Made by a program: the position numbers and the translations under genes | Part shown: positions 1-9,620 of the stretch, in pieces | How positions within the stretch are numbered: position 1 is the first letter of the stretch | Layout: every line of letters starts with the position of its first letter | The notes under the pieces: generated by a model | What the model was told of the DNA's origin: nothing | The model's input: the letters and a program-made list of their open reading frames with translations, nothing else | Databases searched by the model: none | Source: Cyanobium sp. NIES-981 | GTDB taxonomy: Bacteria > Cyanobacteriota > Cyanobacteriia > PCC-6307 > Cyanobiaceae | Direction: 5' to 3' | Assembly: GCA_945896675.1 (NCBI GenBank) | Contig: CAMDEM010000020.1 | Span: 1-37,227 of the forward strand | Length of the DNA: 37,227 nucleotides

Positions 1-74
1 CCTTGGTTAAGCAGTTGCTCAGCAGTGCGCAACTTGCGGATGATCTGCTCTGGGTTGTGGCGTTTGATTTTCAT
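1..74 (-). CDS. IS3-family transposase OrfA, N-terminus only
   Basis: Twenty-five codons run off the left edge of the window. The protein starts MKIKRHNPEQIIRKLRTAEQ, which matches the conserved opening of OrfA in IS3-family elements (the helix-turn-helix protein that binds the terminal repeats and is fused to the DDE-integrase OrfB by frameshifting). The start ATG is at 72-74 and is preceded by a good ribosome site (AGGAG about 8 nt upstream). Whether the element is intact cannot be judged here. Confidence 0.75.
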   Translation of the reverse strand, partial: MKIKRHNPEQIIRKLRTAEQLLNQ

Positions 75-149
75 GGGGCTTCTCCTGGCCAATTCTGGCC
101 GGTAGGGAAGCTCTCATAAGAACTGGTTCAGTTTCTGGGGTCCACGTCA
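1..149 (-). mobile_element. End of an IS3-family insertion sequence (partial)
   Basis: The minus strand carries the start of an IS3-type OrfA transposase. On its upstream side, ending at about 149, is a sequence that read on the minus strand begins TGACGTGGACCCCAGAAACT, which has the look of an IS3-family terminal inverted repeat (starts with TG). The rest of the element lies outside the window, so the other repeat and the target duplication cannot be seen. The exact boundary at 149 is inferred from the TG end and from the abrupt start of an unrelated open frame at 151. Confidence 0.6.
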
Positions 150-150
150 G

Positions 151-318
151 CTGGATCCCGAAAAGTTTCCCAAGCGCATTGATCTTGAGGTGTCTGAGGA
201 GGTGCTTTATCGGCTCCAGCAGATCAGCTTGAGAACGGGGCTTTCAATCACGGAAATCGCTTCTACTTTGGTTGCCCAAGGGGCCGAGTTGTCCTTCCGG
301 GTCGATCAGGATCCTTAG
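151..318 (+). pseudogene. C-terminal remnant of a ribbon-helix-helix-like protein, cut by the IS
   Basis: An open frame of 55 codons plus stop begins right at the IS boundary. There is no ATG; the only in-frame start-like codons are CTG at 151 and an internal GTG near 190. The peptide contains KRIDLEVSEEVLYRLQQIS followed by TGLSITEIASTLVAQGAEL. This fits the strand-helix-helix pattern of CopG/Arc-type DNA-binding proteins, as found in antitoxins and plasmid copy regulators. The likely reading is that the IS removed the 5' end. An alternative is a short intact RHH protein starting at the internal GTG. Function is unknown. Confidence 0.45.
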
Positions 319-376
319 GAAACCTGGCTTTCCCTAGCGGTTTGTCTTTCAACTGACCGGGCATAGGGCCTGGGGG

Positions 377-568
377 TTACTGGCCAGTTGTATTGCCGGA
401 CAATCCGTTTTCAATTAAAAAGGCTGCGAGGTTGCTGACCGAGCGGCCCTCCTTGAGGCTGCGCTCACCAAGGGCCTTAAAGGCCGCGTACGACAGCGTT
501 ACAGAGATTCGTCGGGGGCTTCCTGCTCCAATATCTAGCTTGCTTTCAGCTTTTGATTGGCTTGGCAC
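377..568 (-). CDS. Ribbon-helix-helix (CopG/Arc-like) DNA-binding protein
   Basis: This is a 63-residue protein with a GTG start (566-568) and a weak AAGG upstream. The core RRISVTLSYAAFKALGERS then LKEGRSVSNLAAFLIENGL has the beta strand, turn and two helices expected of RHH dimers, ending in the typical 'SVSNLAAFLI.NGL' helix. Such proteins bind operators as dimers; many are antitoxins or regulators of mobile DNA. No toxin gene is visible beside it. It faces the RHH remnant at 151-318 and lies next to the IS end, so the patch looks like accessory DNA. The specific target is unknown. Confidence 0.6.
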   Translation of the reverse strand: MPSQSKAESKLDIGAGSPRRISVTLSYAAFKALGERSLKEGRSVSNLAAFLIENGLSGNTTGQ

Positions 569-734
569 GCTTCTGCCTTAGATCAGACTCTGTAATTATG
601 CTCTACTGCTAAGCCTCCCAGTCCCTTCCTGCTCTGGCGTAGTCCTTCTTAGGGGTGGTTGATTTCGGGCGGCTTGGGCTTTGTGATCATTCTCCTCCCA
701 GGGCACCAGCCCGGTCACTGCGCAGCTTGCTCCC

Positions 735-1103
735 ATGCCCTGGTTTGTCAAGTTGGAAGAGGGGATTGTGGCCAAGCCCCAGTTCGATGCGGTGATCCCA
801 GAGCACTTGGCTTGGTTGCAAAACCTGGCATTGGCTGGTCACCAGCCCCGTAGCGGCTATTGGGCCGATTGCAAGGGCCTCAATGGCGATGGAGCCGGGG
901 GCATGTTGCTGTTTTGGGCCCTGGATTGGGCTGAGGCCCAACGTCTCATCAGCACCGACCCCCTGATCCAGAGGGGTTGTGTGCGCTGGAGCCTGCATGA
1001 ATGGAATTTGGTGTTCGGTGCTTTCGATCCAGCGCCCTCTAGGAGTGAAACAGCAGCACCAGCCCCGACTTCAGCTGGTGAAACTCCCGCTCTTCTCGGC
1101 TGA
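735..1103 (+). CDS. YciI-like (YCII-related) protein
   Basis: The 122-residue protein begins MPWFVKLEEGIV and contains HLAWLQNLALAGHQPRSGYW, then GGMLLFWALDWAEAQRLIST and DPLIQRGCVRWSLHEWNLVFG. These are the ferredoxin-like YCII fold landmarks: the conserved His after the first strand, and the 'DP...G.V...LHEW' end. Enzymatic function of this cyanobacterial subgroup is not established. The conserved domain ends at about residue 95. The remaining 27 residues (Ala/Pro/Ser-rich) overlap the convergent small gene at 1039-1281 by 65 bp, so the tail is probably non-essential read-out to the first stop. Confidence 0.75.
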   Translation: MPWFVKLEEGIVAKPQFDAVIPEHLAWLQNLALAGHQPRSGYWADCKGLNGDGAGGMLLFWALDWAEAQRLISTDPLIQRGCVRWSLHEWNLVFGAFDPAPSRSETAAPAPTSAGETPALLG

Positions 1104-1281
1104 GATCAAGCCCCACCTGGAGGCCTTCCTTGAGGGCGTCGTCAAAGGGAGGGGCTGTGGGGGCAACGCCCGAATTCCAAACAGCAGCAATCCCCACGGG
1201 GGTGGCGTGCCAACGGAAGCAGCTGGTGATGCCGATATTGGGCTCCTGCAGAGCTTCTTCAAGGAGTTCGCGAATTGGCAT
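1039..1281 (-). CDS. Small conserved-looking hypothetical protein downstream of cobD
   Basis: This is an 80-residue ORF starting MPIRELLEEALQEPNIGITS, with a good ribosome site (GGGAGGG about 10 nt upstream of the ATG at 1279-1281). It is acidic and amphipathic at both ends (DDALKEGLQVGLDLSREERE) and has no signal peptide or membrane segment. I do not recognise a family. It follows cobD by 50 bp in the same direction and is probably the last gene of the PIN-TRAM/clpR/clpP/ilvC/cobD run. A longer ORF in this frame extends into cobD antisense-frame sequence but has no support. Confidence 0.6.
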   Translation of the reverse strand: MPIRELLEEALQEPNIGITSCFRWHATPVGIAAVWNSGVAPTAPPFDDALKEGLQVGLDLSREEREFHQLKSGLVLLFHS

Positions 1282-1331
1282 GGTCTGTGCACCCTCCCCT
1301 CCAGCATCGGGAGTCTTTCGCGCTGCGGCCA

Positions 1332-2384
1332 TCAGCTGAGAGTTTTCGTGATGAAAGGGGCCACGGCAGCCGTCGTGAGGGCCCCCACCGCCAGCAGCAG
1401 GGCTGCGCCAACAAGCCAGATCTGCTCCAGCCTTTGGCCCATGGCCAGGAGCTCGCCAATGGCCGCCACATCGGGGGGGGGCTGGCCCGCCCCGAGGATC
1501 GGCTTGACTTTGATCTGGCCCCCATAGCGATTGGCCCCACCGAGTTGCACCTGGCCCACCAGGGCATAGGCCGCCTGGGAAACCCCCGCATTGGGGGATG
1601 GATCCGCAGCCCCTTCCTGCAGTGCTTTGCGCAGGGTTGGTCCACACCTCGCGAGGGCCTTCCCCAGGCTTTGGCTTGAGGTCAGCGGCAGGGTGAGGGC
1701 CACCAGCCGGCAGGGCAGCCACACGAGCAAGTCGTCCAACCTGGCGCCTGCTGTGCCAAGCCATGCGAGCTTGCCGCGGCGGTAACCCAGCATGGAATCC
1801 AGGGTGCTGGCTGCCTTGAAAGCCCAGGCCAGGCTGAGGGGCCCAGGCCAGGCTGGGTTAAGGGCCCAAAGCCCAGCGCCCATCAGCATCCAAAAGAGGG
1901 GTGCAAAGAGGCCGTCAACGCCATTTTCACTGGCGGTTTCGGCCAGGGCCCGGAGAATGGCGCTGCGATCCAGATCGGCCGTATCGCGCCCCACGATCCA
2001 GCCCAGCTTGCGCCTTGCTTCGGGAAGATCATCGAGATGATCGAGTACGGCCTGCACCCCCTGCTCCAGGCTTTTGCCAGCCAGGGCGCTGGCCAGGGCG
2101 ATCAAGAGAACCAACCAGGCGATCAGCTGCAGTGGGCCCCGGCTCGCCATCGCCAGGTGTTCGAGACCCCAGCCAGTTCCTGCGCTGCAAACCACTAGCA
2201 GGAGGGTGATGGCGCCGCCGCCGAGGCGCAGGGCCCAGGGGCGATCGCCGGCCAAGGTCTCCACCACTTGGCGCAGCCTGCTGATCAACCAGCCCATCAC
2301 CACCACGGGGTGGAGGCACCAGCGTGGATCGCCAACGAGGCGATCCACGCCACAGGCCAGGGCTACGAGCAGCCAGCCCGACAA
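1332..2384 (-). CDS. cobD: Adenosylcobinamide-phosphate synthase CobD/CbiB
   Basis: This integral membrane enzyme of late corrin assembly attaches the aminopropanol (or its phosphate) side chain to adenosylcobyric acid. The 350 residues start MSGWLLVALACGVDRLVGDP, followed by the family hallmark HPVVVMGWLI. Later come SENGVDGLFAPLFWMLMGAG and DSMLGYRRGKLAWLGTAGAR, both diagnostic of CbiB, plus several hydrophobic segments. Length is normal for the family. It starts 17 bp after ilvC, so the two are likely co-transcribed. In picocyanobacteria B12-type cofactors are usually pseudocobalamin; that is background, not visible here. Confidence 0.93.
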   Translation of the reverse strand: MSGWLLVALACGVDRLVGDPRWCLHPVVVMGWLISRLRQVVETLAGDRPWALRLGGGAITLLLVVCSAGTGWGLEHLAMASRGPLQLIAWLVLLIALASALAGKSLEQGVQAVLDHLDDLPEARRKLGWIVGRDTADLDRSAILRALAETASENGVDGLFAPLFWMLMGAGLWALNPAWPGPLSLAWAFKAASTLDSMLGYRRGKLAWLGTAGARLDDLLVWLPCRLVALTLPLTSSQSLGKALARCGPTLRKALQEGAADPSPNAGVSQAAYALVGQVQLGGANRYGGQIKVKPILGAGQPPPDVAAIGELLAMGQRLEQIWLVGAALLLAVGALTTAAVAPFITKTLS

Positions 2385-2401
2385 GACGGGGTGTTCTTGG
2401 A

Positions 2402-4046
<1,645 letters not shown>

Positions 4047-4133
4047 GGCTGAAGAAGGGTGCGGTTGGAAGCTGTGAAAAAAGAGTGATGCGGGGGAGCC
4101 GAGGGAGGTTCCCAGGCTTGTTCTGATGCCCTG

Positions 4134-4850
4134 CTAGCTGATTCCCGGGTTGCCAGGGGTTATCCCAGGGCTCATTCCGGTGGGGACAGGCAGTCCGGTG
4201 GGGAGCTCCTTCTGGCTGGTGAGCACCCGGTCGATCAGGCCGTACTCCTTGGCCTCTTCGGCGGTGAGGTAGGTCATCCGGTCGGAATCCTTGGAGAGCT
4301 GCTCCACGCTTTTGCCCGTGTTGTCGGCCAGCATCCCGAGCATGGTGCGCTTGTTGTGCAGCACCTCCTGGGCCCTGATCTGGATGTCGGTGGCCTGGCC
4401 CCGGGCGCCACTGCGGGGTTGGTGCAGCACGATTGAGGCGTGGGGCAGGGCAGCCCTCTGGCCCTTGGTGCCGGCGGAGAGGATCATCGCGGCGGTTCCC
4501 ATGGCTTGGCCGATGCAAATGGTGTGCACCGGGGGCTTCACGTAGCTGAGGGTGTCGCAGATGGCGAAGGCTTCGGTTTCAAAACCGATGGCATCGCCGG
4601 AGTACCAGCTGGTGCCCGTGGAGTTGATATAGAAAAAGATCGGCTTGTCGGGGTTGTCGAACTCCAGATACAGGAGTTGGGCAATGATCAATTCGGTCAC
4701 GTCGATGCCCAGCTGACGCTTGGAATCGTCGTCGCTGAACAGGGGCAAGCCCAGGTAGACGATCCGTTCTTTGAGCAGCAGGCTCGGCAGGTCGGGCGGG
4801 GGAGTGCGCATCACTCCCGAATCTCCGTAATAGGGAGCTGACGCCGTCAT
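4134..4850 (-). CDS. clpR: ClpR, catalytically inactive Clp protease subunit
   Basis: This 238-residue ClpP paralogue forms part of the mixed ClpP3/R core in cyanobacteria and chloroplasts. Aligned by eye to the neighbouring ClpP, the serine position is Gly118 (IGQAMGTAAM) and the aspartate position is Met192 (DSDRMTYL), while His143 (VLHQPRSG) is kept. It therefore cannot have normal serine-protease activity. The start MTASAPYYGDSGVMRTPPPD fits the family; Met14 is an alternative start with a closer GGAG. A Pro/Gly-rich C-terminal tail of about 25 residues follows the fold. It sits 31 bp after the PIN-TRAM gene. Confidence 0.93.
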   Translation of the reverse strand: MTASAPYYGDSGVMRTPPPDLPSLLLKERIVYLGLPLFSDDDSKRQLGIDVTELIIAQLLYLEFDNPDKPIFFYINSTGTSWYSGDAIGFETEAFAICDTLSYVKPPVHTICIGQAMGTAAMILSAGTKGQRAALPHASIVLHQPRSGARGQATDIQIRAQEVLHNKRTMLGMLADNTGKSVEQLSKDSDRMTYLTAEEAKEYGLIDRVLTSQKELPTGLPVPTGMSPGITPGNPGIS

Positions 4851-4881
4851 CCGCGCACCACAACTGGCATGTGAGCGGAGC

Positions 4882-6057
4882 CTAGCTGGGGCTGCCGGCC
4901 TCCGGCTTGGGTGGGACCGCTTTGGGCTTGGCCTTGCGCTTGGTGGTGGTGGGCCCAGGCACCGCTGATGCGGTGCTTTCGGCAGGGGTTTGGCTGGAGT
5001 CGGTGCGGGCAAACACGATGCGGCCCGTGGGGTTTTGCATGGCTCCGGTGACCACCACCGGCAGCCGTTCGCCGATGCGGCCCCGGGCCCCTTCCACCAC
5101 CACCATGGTGCCGTCGTCGAGATAGCCCACGCCCTGGTCGGCTTCCTTGCCGTCGCGGGCAATCTTGATGGGCAGTTCGTCGCCGGGCTGCACCTCGGGG
5201 CGCAGGGCGATCACCAACTCGCTCAGGTTGAGCACCTTGAGCGCTTTCACCTCGGCCACCTTGGCCAGGTTGTAATCGGCGGTGAGCAGGGTGCCGCCGG
5301 TGTCGGCGGTGAGCTCAAGCAGTTTGTCGTCGACGCCCTTCCCCTGGTAGCGGGTGGTGTTGACCACCAGGCGGCGGCCGTACTGCTCCCGGAGTTCACT
5401 GAGGAGCTTCAGGCCCCGGCGACCCCGGCCCCGCTTTTCCGCATTGCTGGAATCGGCCAGGGCCTGCAATTCATCGATCACGCTCTGGGCCACGATCACC
5501 TGGCCCTCCAGCAGGCCGGAATCGAGCAGGCCCCGGATGCGGCCATCGATGATCACGCTGGTGTCGAGGATCTTGGCGCTGGCTGGGAGCAACACCCCTT
5601 CCGCCACAAGCAGGGCTTCGGTGCTGGTGGGATTGAACAGGCGCAGCAGGGTGCGTCCGTGCACCTCGGCCAGGTTGTAGCCCGACACCCCAAAAAACAC
5701 ATTGCTCACTACGGCCGCAAGGGGTTTGACGAACACCACCTCCCAGGGCAGGGGCAACAGCAGGATCGGCGCCAACAGCAAGTTGGCCACCAGCAGCCCC
5801 AGGATGAGCCCCACGGCCCGGCTCACCAGCAGGTCGGTGGGCATGCTGCGCACCTGCTGCATCAGGGTTTTGCGCAGGTAGCCAAAGACCAGCCCGGCCA
5901 CCAGGCCCGCCGCAGCCCCCACGGCCGCGAGGATCCAGGTGAGCTGCTCGAGGTTGGGAATCCGGATCAACTGCTGCTCCGGCAGGAGGTCGACCCCCAG
6001 CCAGCCAGCGGCGGCCCCGGAGATCATGAACAGGATCAGGATGAGCGAGTCCAACAT
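4882..6057 (-). CDS. Membrane-anchored PIN-TRAM domain protein (YacL-like)
   Basis: The 391-residue protein begins MLDSLILILFMISG and has about four hydrophobic segments in the first 120 residues. A PIN nuclease-like domain follows (KILDTSVIIDGRIRGLLDSG, VIDELQALAD, GVDDKLLELT, LLTADYNLAK), with the acidic residues expected for metal binding. A C-terminal TRAM RNA-binding domain (VGYLDDGTMVVVEGARGRIG) and a Pro/Lys/Thr-rich tail complete it. The architecture matches Bacillus YacL and cyanobacterial homologues; the substrate is unknown, presumably RNA. The ORF is open upstream to 6561, but that part is antisense to hemW. It is first in the leftward run, divergent from hemW by only 39 bp. Confidence 0.9.
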   Translation of the reverse strand: MLDSLILILFMISGAAAGWLGVDLLPEQQLIRIPNLEQLTWILAAVGAAAGLVAGLVFGYLRKTLMQQVRSMPTDLLVSRAVGLILGLLVANLLLAPILLLPLPWEVVFVKPLAAVVSNVFFGVSGYNLAEVHGRTLLRLFNPTSTEALLVAEGVLLPASAKILDTSVIIDGRIRGLLDSGLLEGQVIVAQSVIDELQALADSSNAEKRGRGRRGLKLLSELREQYGRRLVVNTTRYQGKGVDDKLLELTADTGGTLLTADYNLAKVAEVKALKVLNLSELVIALRPEVQPGDELPIKIARDGKEADQGVGYLDDGTMVVVEGARGRIGERLPVVVTGAMQNPTGRIVFARTDSSQTPAESTASAVPGPTTTKRKAKPKAVPPKPEAGSPS

Positions 6058-6096
6058 TCCTGTGGTGTGTGACGTCCCGACAGACAAGGCCGAAGC

Positions 6097-7446
6097 ATGC
6101 CTGATTTCGGTCCATTTCGCCCGCCTGGATATCCGCCCCGCAGCGCTTATCTGCATTTGCCCTTCTGCCACCGGCGCTGTTTTTATTGCGACTTCCCCGT
6201 GGTGCCCTTGGGAGACCTGGCCAGGGGCGAGGCCCCTGCCCCTGGCGCAAGTTCGATCGCCGCCTACCTCAAGCTGCTGCACCAAGAGATTGCAACCGCT
6301 CCCCTGGGGCCTCCGCTCTCCACGGTCTATTTCGGGGGCGGCACCCCATCCCTGCTCACGCCGGCCCAGATTGGCGATCTGGTGCGGGCCCTGCGATCCA
6401 GGTTTGGCCTGGCCCCCGGGGCGGAGGTCACCCTGGAACTGGATCCGGCCAGCTTTGACCAGCAGCGGCTGGGCGGCTATCTGGCGGGGGGGATCAACCG
6501 GGTGAGTCTTGGCGGCCAGAGTTTCGACGACCAGGTTCTCTCGGACCTCGGACGGCGCCACCGGGGCGCCGATGTGGTGGAGGCGGCGCGCTGGCTATCG
6601 GAGGCCTGCCTGAATGGGCGGCTGGCCAGTTGGAGCTTGGATTTGATCCAGGGGGTGCCGCAGGCGGTGGGGGCGGGCCTGGAGGGCTGGGCTCAGCAGC
6701 TCCAGCAGGCGATTGGCCTCCAGCCCCCCCATCTGTCGGTCTACGACCTGAGCATCGAACCGGGCACCGTCTTTGAGTGGCGCCAGGAGCAGGGGGCCCT
6801 CGCCCTGCCGGATCCAGACCAGGGGGCAGACCTGATGGAGCTCACCTGGAGCGCCCTGGCCGCGGCCGGCTATGGCCACTACGAAATCTCCAACTTCGCC
6901 AAGCCAGGCCACGCCTCCCGCCACAACCGCGTCTACTGGAGTGGCGCCGGCTGGTGGGGCTTTGGCATGGGGGCCACCGGGTCCCCATGGGGCGAACGGG
7001 TGGCGAGGCCCCGCACCCGGGAGACCTACGCCGCCTGGCTCGCCCAGGAGCTGGGGGAAGCTGGTATCGATGGCCGCCGCGCTGAGGCCCCAGCACGAAC
7101 CCCGCCCAGGGGGCTCCCCCTCGATGAGCGGCTCATGGTGGGGCTCAGGCGCCGCGAGGGGGTGGCGATGGAGTCGTTGCTGGCCCAGCAGGGCTGGCCC
7201 CCCCAGGAGGTGGCAAGGCAGCTGGCCCAGCTGCGTCTGCGGCTGGCCGCCCCCCTGGAGGCTGGCTGGCTGGTGGTTGAAGGCCCGCGCTGGCGGTTGA
7301 GCGATCCGGCTGGTTTGGCCGTTAGCAATGGGGTGCTGCGGGAGCTGCTGGCTTGGTGGCAGGAGCACTTGGATGGCCAAGCCCCGCAATCCAGCCGCGC
7401 AGGGCTTCCGCCCCTAGGGCCCGCCCTTGGATCAAGGGCGGGCTGA
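6097..7446 (+). CDS. hemW: HemW-like radical SAM protein (coproporphyrinogen oxidase-like)
   Basis: The 449-residue radical SAM enzyme of the HemN/HemW group has its cluster motif CxxxCxxC at Cys24, Cys28 and Cys31 ([11 protein letters not shown]). This is followed by [40 protein letters not shown] and [20 protein letters not shown], all HemW landmarks. HemW proteins are thought to insert or chaperone heme rather than to oxidise coproporphyrinogen. The C-terminal winged-helix region ends at about residue 425 (LRELLAWW). The last residues overlap panB tail to tail by 125 bp. The start ATG at 6097 agrees with the expected N-terminus. Confidence 0.9.
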   Translation: MPDFGPFRPPGYPPRSAYLHLPFCHRRCFYCDFPVVPLGDLARGEAPAPGASSIAAYLKLLHQEIATAPLGPPLSTVYFGGGTPSLLTPAQIGDLVRALRSRFGLAPGAEVTLELDPASFDQQRLGGYLAGGINRVSLGGQSFDDQVLSDLGRRHRGADVVEAARWLSEACLNGRLASWSLDLIQGVPQAVGAGLEGWAQQLQQAIGLQPPHLSVYDLSIEPGTVFEWRQEQGALALPDPDQGADLMELTWSALAAAGYGHYEISNFAKPGHASRHNRVYWSGAGWWGFGMGATGSPWGERVARPRTRETYAAWLAQELGEAGIDGRRAEAPARTPPRGLPLDERLMVGLRRREGVAMESLLAQQGWPPQEVARQLAQLRLRLAAPLEAGWLVVEGPRWRLSDPAGLAVSNGVLRELLAWWQEHLDGQAPQSSRAGLPPLGPALGSRAG

Positions 7447-8161
7447 ACGGGGGTTGGCGGCTCGTCAGGCCGAGGAGGTCGGCGGTGACGCGCACCTGGC
7501 CGTCACAGCGTTCGCCAGCCCCAATGCCGATCACCGGGATGGCTAGGCGTTGCTGCAGTTCCCCGGCCAGCTCGCTGGGGATGTGCTCGAGCACCACCGC
7601 AAAGCAACCGGCCTGCTCGAGGGCCAAGGCCTGGCGTTTGAGGGATTCCTGGCTGGCGGTGGTGTTGCCCTGGCGGCGGTAGCCCAGTTGGTGGACGGAT
7701 TGGGGGGTCAGGCCGATGTGACCCATGACCGGGATGCCGCTGCGCACCAGGCGATCGATCACGGCAAGGGTTTCGGGCTCGGCCCCCTCGAGCTTCACCG
7801 CTGCCGCGGGGGTTTCCTTGAGCACCCGGCCGGCCGCGGCCACGGCCTCATCCGGGCTGCATTGGTAGGAGAGGAACGGGAGATCGCAGATCAACAGGGG
7901 CTGCTGGGCCTGGGCTGCCGCAGCCATGCCCCGGGCGGCGGCCCGGCAGTGGTGCAGCATCTCGTCGAGGGTGACCGGCAGGGTGGTGCTATGGCCCAAC
8001 ACCACCATGGCCAGGGAGTCGCCCACCAGGACGGCGTCGGCGCCGGCTTCGGTCACCACTGCGGCTGAGATGGCATCCCAGGCCGTCAGCACACTGATCG
8101 GCAGGCCCGCCTGTTTGCGGCTGGCGAGATCAGCGGGGCGCAGGGGCACGACCAGCAGCAT
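7322..8161 (-). CDS. panB: 3-methyl-2-oxobutanoate hydroxymethyltransferase
   Basis: PanB makes ketopantoate from 2-oxoisovalerate and methylenetetrahydrofolate in pantothenate/CoA synthesis. The 279 residues include [68 protein letters not shown] and [20 protein letters not shown]. These cover the Mg-binding Asp of VGDS and the substrate-binding strands. The conserved core ends near residue 235. The last 40 or so residues (Pro/Ala-rich) are unlike the usual PanB end and lie largely opposite hemW, so the C-terminus is probably a loose extension. Confidence 0.93.
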   Translation of the reverse strand: MLLVVPLRPADLASRKQAGLPISVLTAWDAISAAVVTEAGADAVLVGDSLAMVVLGHSTTLPVTLDEMLHHCRAAARGMAAAAQAQQPLLICDLPFLSYQCSPDEAVAAAGRVLKETPAAAVKLEGAEPETLAVIDRLVRSGIPVMGHIGLTPQSVHQLGYRRQGNTTASQESLKRQALALEQAGCFAVVLEHIPSELAGELQQRLAIPVIGIGAGERCDGQVRVTADLLGLTSRQPPFSPPLIQGRALGAEALRGWIAGLGHPSAPATKPAAPAAPHC

Positions 8162-8192
8162 CGGGGGAAGCCATTGCTAGCATCCACTCGAC

Positions 8193-8285
8193 TCGGACCC
8201 ACGCGGCCCTGACGCCTAAATCTGGTCAGGACCGGAAGGTAGCAGCCACACGGGATGCTCAAGGCAGGCGTGGATTCCGGGTCAC
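8193..8285 (+). ncRNA. ffs: Signal recognition particle RNA (bacterial small SRP RNA)
   Basis: The apical signature GGTCAGGACCGGAAGGTAGC (8224-8243), continuing AGCC, is the Ffh-binding domain with the GGAA tetraloop. The flanking arms pair: GACCCACGC (8196-8204) with GCGTGG...GGGTC (8268-8283). The size of about 90 nt fits bacterial 4.5S RNA. It is transcribed rightward between the leftward panB and ftsZ genes. The ends are estimated from the pairing. Confidence 0.92.
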
Positions 8286-8304
8286 CCTCTTCAAAACGTT
8301 GGTA

Positions 8305-8325
8305 GGCCCCACCCTCAAGGGGGCC
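8305..8325. terminator. GC-rich hairpin between ffs and ftsZ
   Basis: GGCCCC (8305-8310) pairs with GGGGCC (8320-8325) around a 9-nt loop, in the gap between the convergent ffs and ftsZ. There is no T-run directly after it on either strand, so a classical intrinsic terminator is not shown; it may still slow both transcripts. Confidence 0.3.
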
Positions 8326-8342
8326 GCCCCAGCTGGCCTTAC

Positions 8343-9482
8343 CTACTCAGCAGCCTTGTTCTGACGGTTGAGCAGGAAGGGGGGGATCTTGGCGCCCCGC
8401 TCCTCGGCCAGTTGGGCAAAGGTGTTGGTGAAGGTCATGCCCTTGCGCTCGTTGCGGTAGGGGGTGCCGCTTTCAAAGCCGGTGGCAATCACGGTGACGT
8501 GGATCTCGCCCTCGAGTTTTTCGTCGATCACGGCGCCCACAATGATGTTGGCGTCGGGATCCACCACGTCGTAGATCACCTCGGAGGCGGTGGTCATGTC
8601 CTCGAGGGTCATGTCTCTGCCACCGCTGATGTTGATCACACAGCCTTTGGCGCCGTCGATGCGGGCCGATTCCAGCAGGGGGCTACTCATGGCGGCCTGG
8701 GCGGCTTCGCTGGCCCGGGAGCGGCCCGAGCCCACGCCAATGCCCAGGAGGGCGGTGCCGGCATCGGCCATCACCGAACGCACGTCGGCAAAGTCGACGT
8801 TCACCAGGCCTGGCTTGGTGATGATGTCGCTGATGCCCTTGACGCCCATGCGCAGCACGTCATCGGCGGCGCGGAAGGCCTCGTTGAGGGGAGCGCCGGC
8901 AATGGCATCGCGCAGGCGGTCGTTGGGGATGACGATCAGGGTGTCCACCGATTCGGCCAGCCGGGCAATGCCCTCTTCGGCTTGGCGCAGGCGCTTGCGG
9001 CCTTCAAAGCTGAAGGGCTTGGTCACAATGCCCACGGTGAGGGCGCCCACTTCCTTGGCCACTTCGGCGAGAATTGGGGCGGCCCCGGTGCCGGTGCCCC
9101 CACCCATGCCCGCGGCGATGAACACCAAGTCGGCGCCCTGCAGGGATTCGATCAGTTCAGCCCGTGATTCTTCCGCCGCTTTTTGACCAATCACCGGGTT
9201 GCCGCCTGCCCCCAAACCCCGGGTGAGTTTCTGGCCCAGCTGGATGCGTTTCAGGGCGGAGGATTGGATCAGGGCCTGGGCATCGGTATTGAGCACCCGA
9301 TAGCCCACCCCCTGCAGGTCGGACGCGATCATGCGGTTGACCGCATTGCTGCCGCCCCCACCCACGCCGATCACCTCAATACGGGCGGTTTGGCTCGGGG
9401 TGATGCCACTGGGCTGGGGGGTGCTTTCCACCATGGCTGCGGGGGTGCCGTCGATCTGCGGCGGGACGTTCTGTGACTGCAT
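8343..9482 (-). CDS. ftsZ: Cell division GTPase FtsZ
   Basis: FtsZ is the tubulin homologue that forms the division ring. The 379 residues contain [18 protein letters not shown] (35-52) and the tubulin signature [12 protein letters not shown] (125-136). Also present are the NDRLRDAI segment and the T7-loop region [11 protein letters not shown], followed by [12 protein letters not shown]. The first 30 residues are a low-complexity Pro/Thr/Gln-rich extension usual in cyanobacteria. The end [14 protein letters not shown] stands in the place of the C-terminal peptide. It follows ftsQ after 138 bp that hold a tandem-repeat leader. No clear ribosome site precedes the ATG. Confidence 0.97.
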   Translation of the reverse strand: MQSQNVPPQIDGTPAAMVESTPQPSGITPSQTARIEVIGVGGGGSNAVNRMIASDLQGVGYRVLNTDAQALIQSSALKRIQLGQKLTRGLGAGGNPVIGQKAAEESRAELIESLQGADLVFIAAGMGGGTGTGAAPILAEVAKEVGALTVGIVTKPFSFEGRKRLRQAEEGIARLAESVDTLIVIPNDRLRDAIAGAPLNEAFRAADDVLRMGVKGISDIITKPGLVNVDFADVRSVMADAGTALLGIGVGSGRSRASEAAQAAMSSPLLESARIDGAKGCVINISGGRDMTLEDMTTASEVIYDVVDPDANIIVGAVIDEKLEGEIHVTVIATGFESGTPYRNERKGMTFTNTFAQLAEERGAKIPPFLLNRQNKAAE

Positions 9483-9512
9483 TATGTCGGCGATGGGGAT
9501 CGGGGGCCCCGA

Positions 9513-9572
9513 GCGATGTCACACCAGGTGATGTCACACCTACTGATCTAACACCAACTGATCTAACACCAT
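9513..9572 (-). repeat. Four tandem 15-bp repeats in the ftsZ leader
   Basis: Units with the core GATGTCACACCA (9515, 9530) and GATCTAACACCA (9545, 9560) recur at exact 15-bp spacing. They form two sequence sub-types that are each nearly duplicated. They lie 30-90 bp upstream of the ftsZ start codon, in the ftsQ-ftsZ gap. Their role, operator or transcript leader, is unknown. Confidence 0.85.
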
Positions 9573-9605
9573 TTTTTACAAACTCCTTTTCATAGAAAAC
9601 CATTT

Positions 9606-9620
9606 CCCTTGGGGGAAGGG
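9606..9620 (-). other. Small inverted repeat directly after ftsQ
   Basis: CCCTT/AAGGG arms (5 bp, 5-nt loop) adjoin the ftsQ stop codon. Read on the minus strand the hairpin is followed by AAATGGTTTTC, too weak for a confident terminator. It could attenuate read-through into ftsZ. Confidence 0.3.

Noticed and set aside
9513-9572. CRISPR array
   Set aside because: The repeats are only 15 bp, contiguous and without spacers; no cas genes are present.
9376-9603. 75-codon leftward ORF made of GVRSV/GVTSP-like repeats before ftsZ
   Set aside because: The repetitive part comes from the 15-bp DNA repeats and the rest is ftsZ read in another frame; no ribosome site or family.
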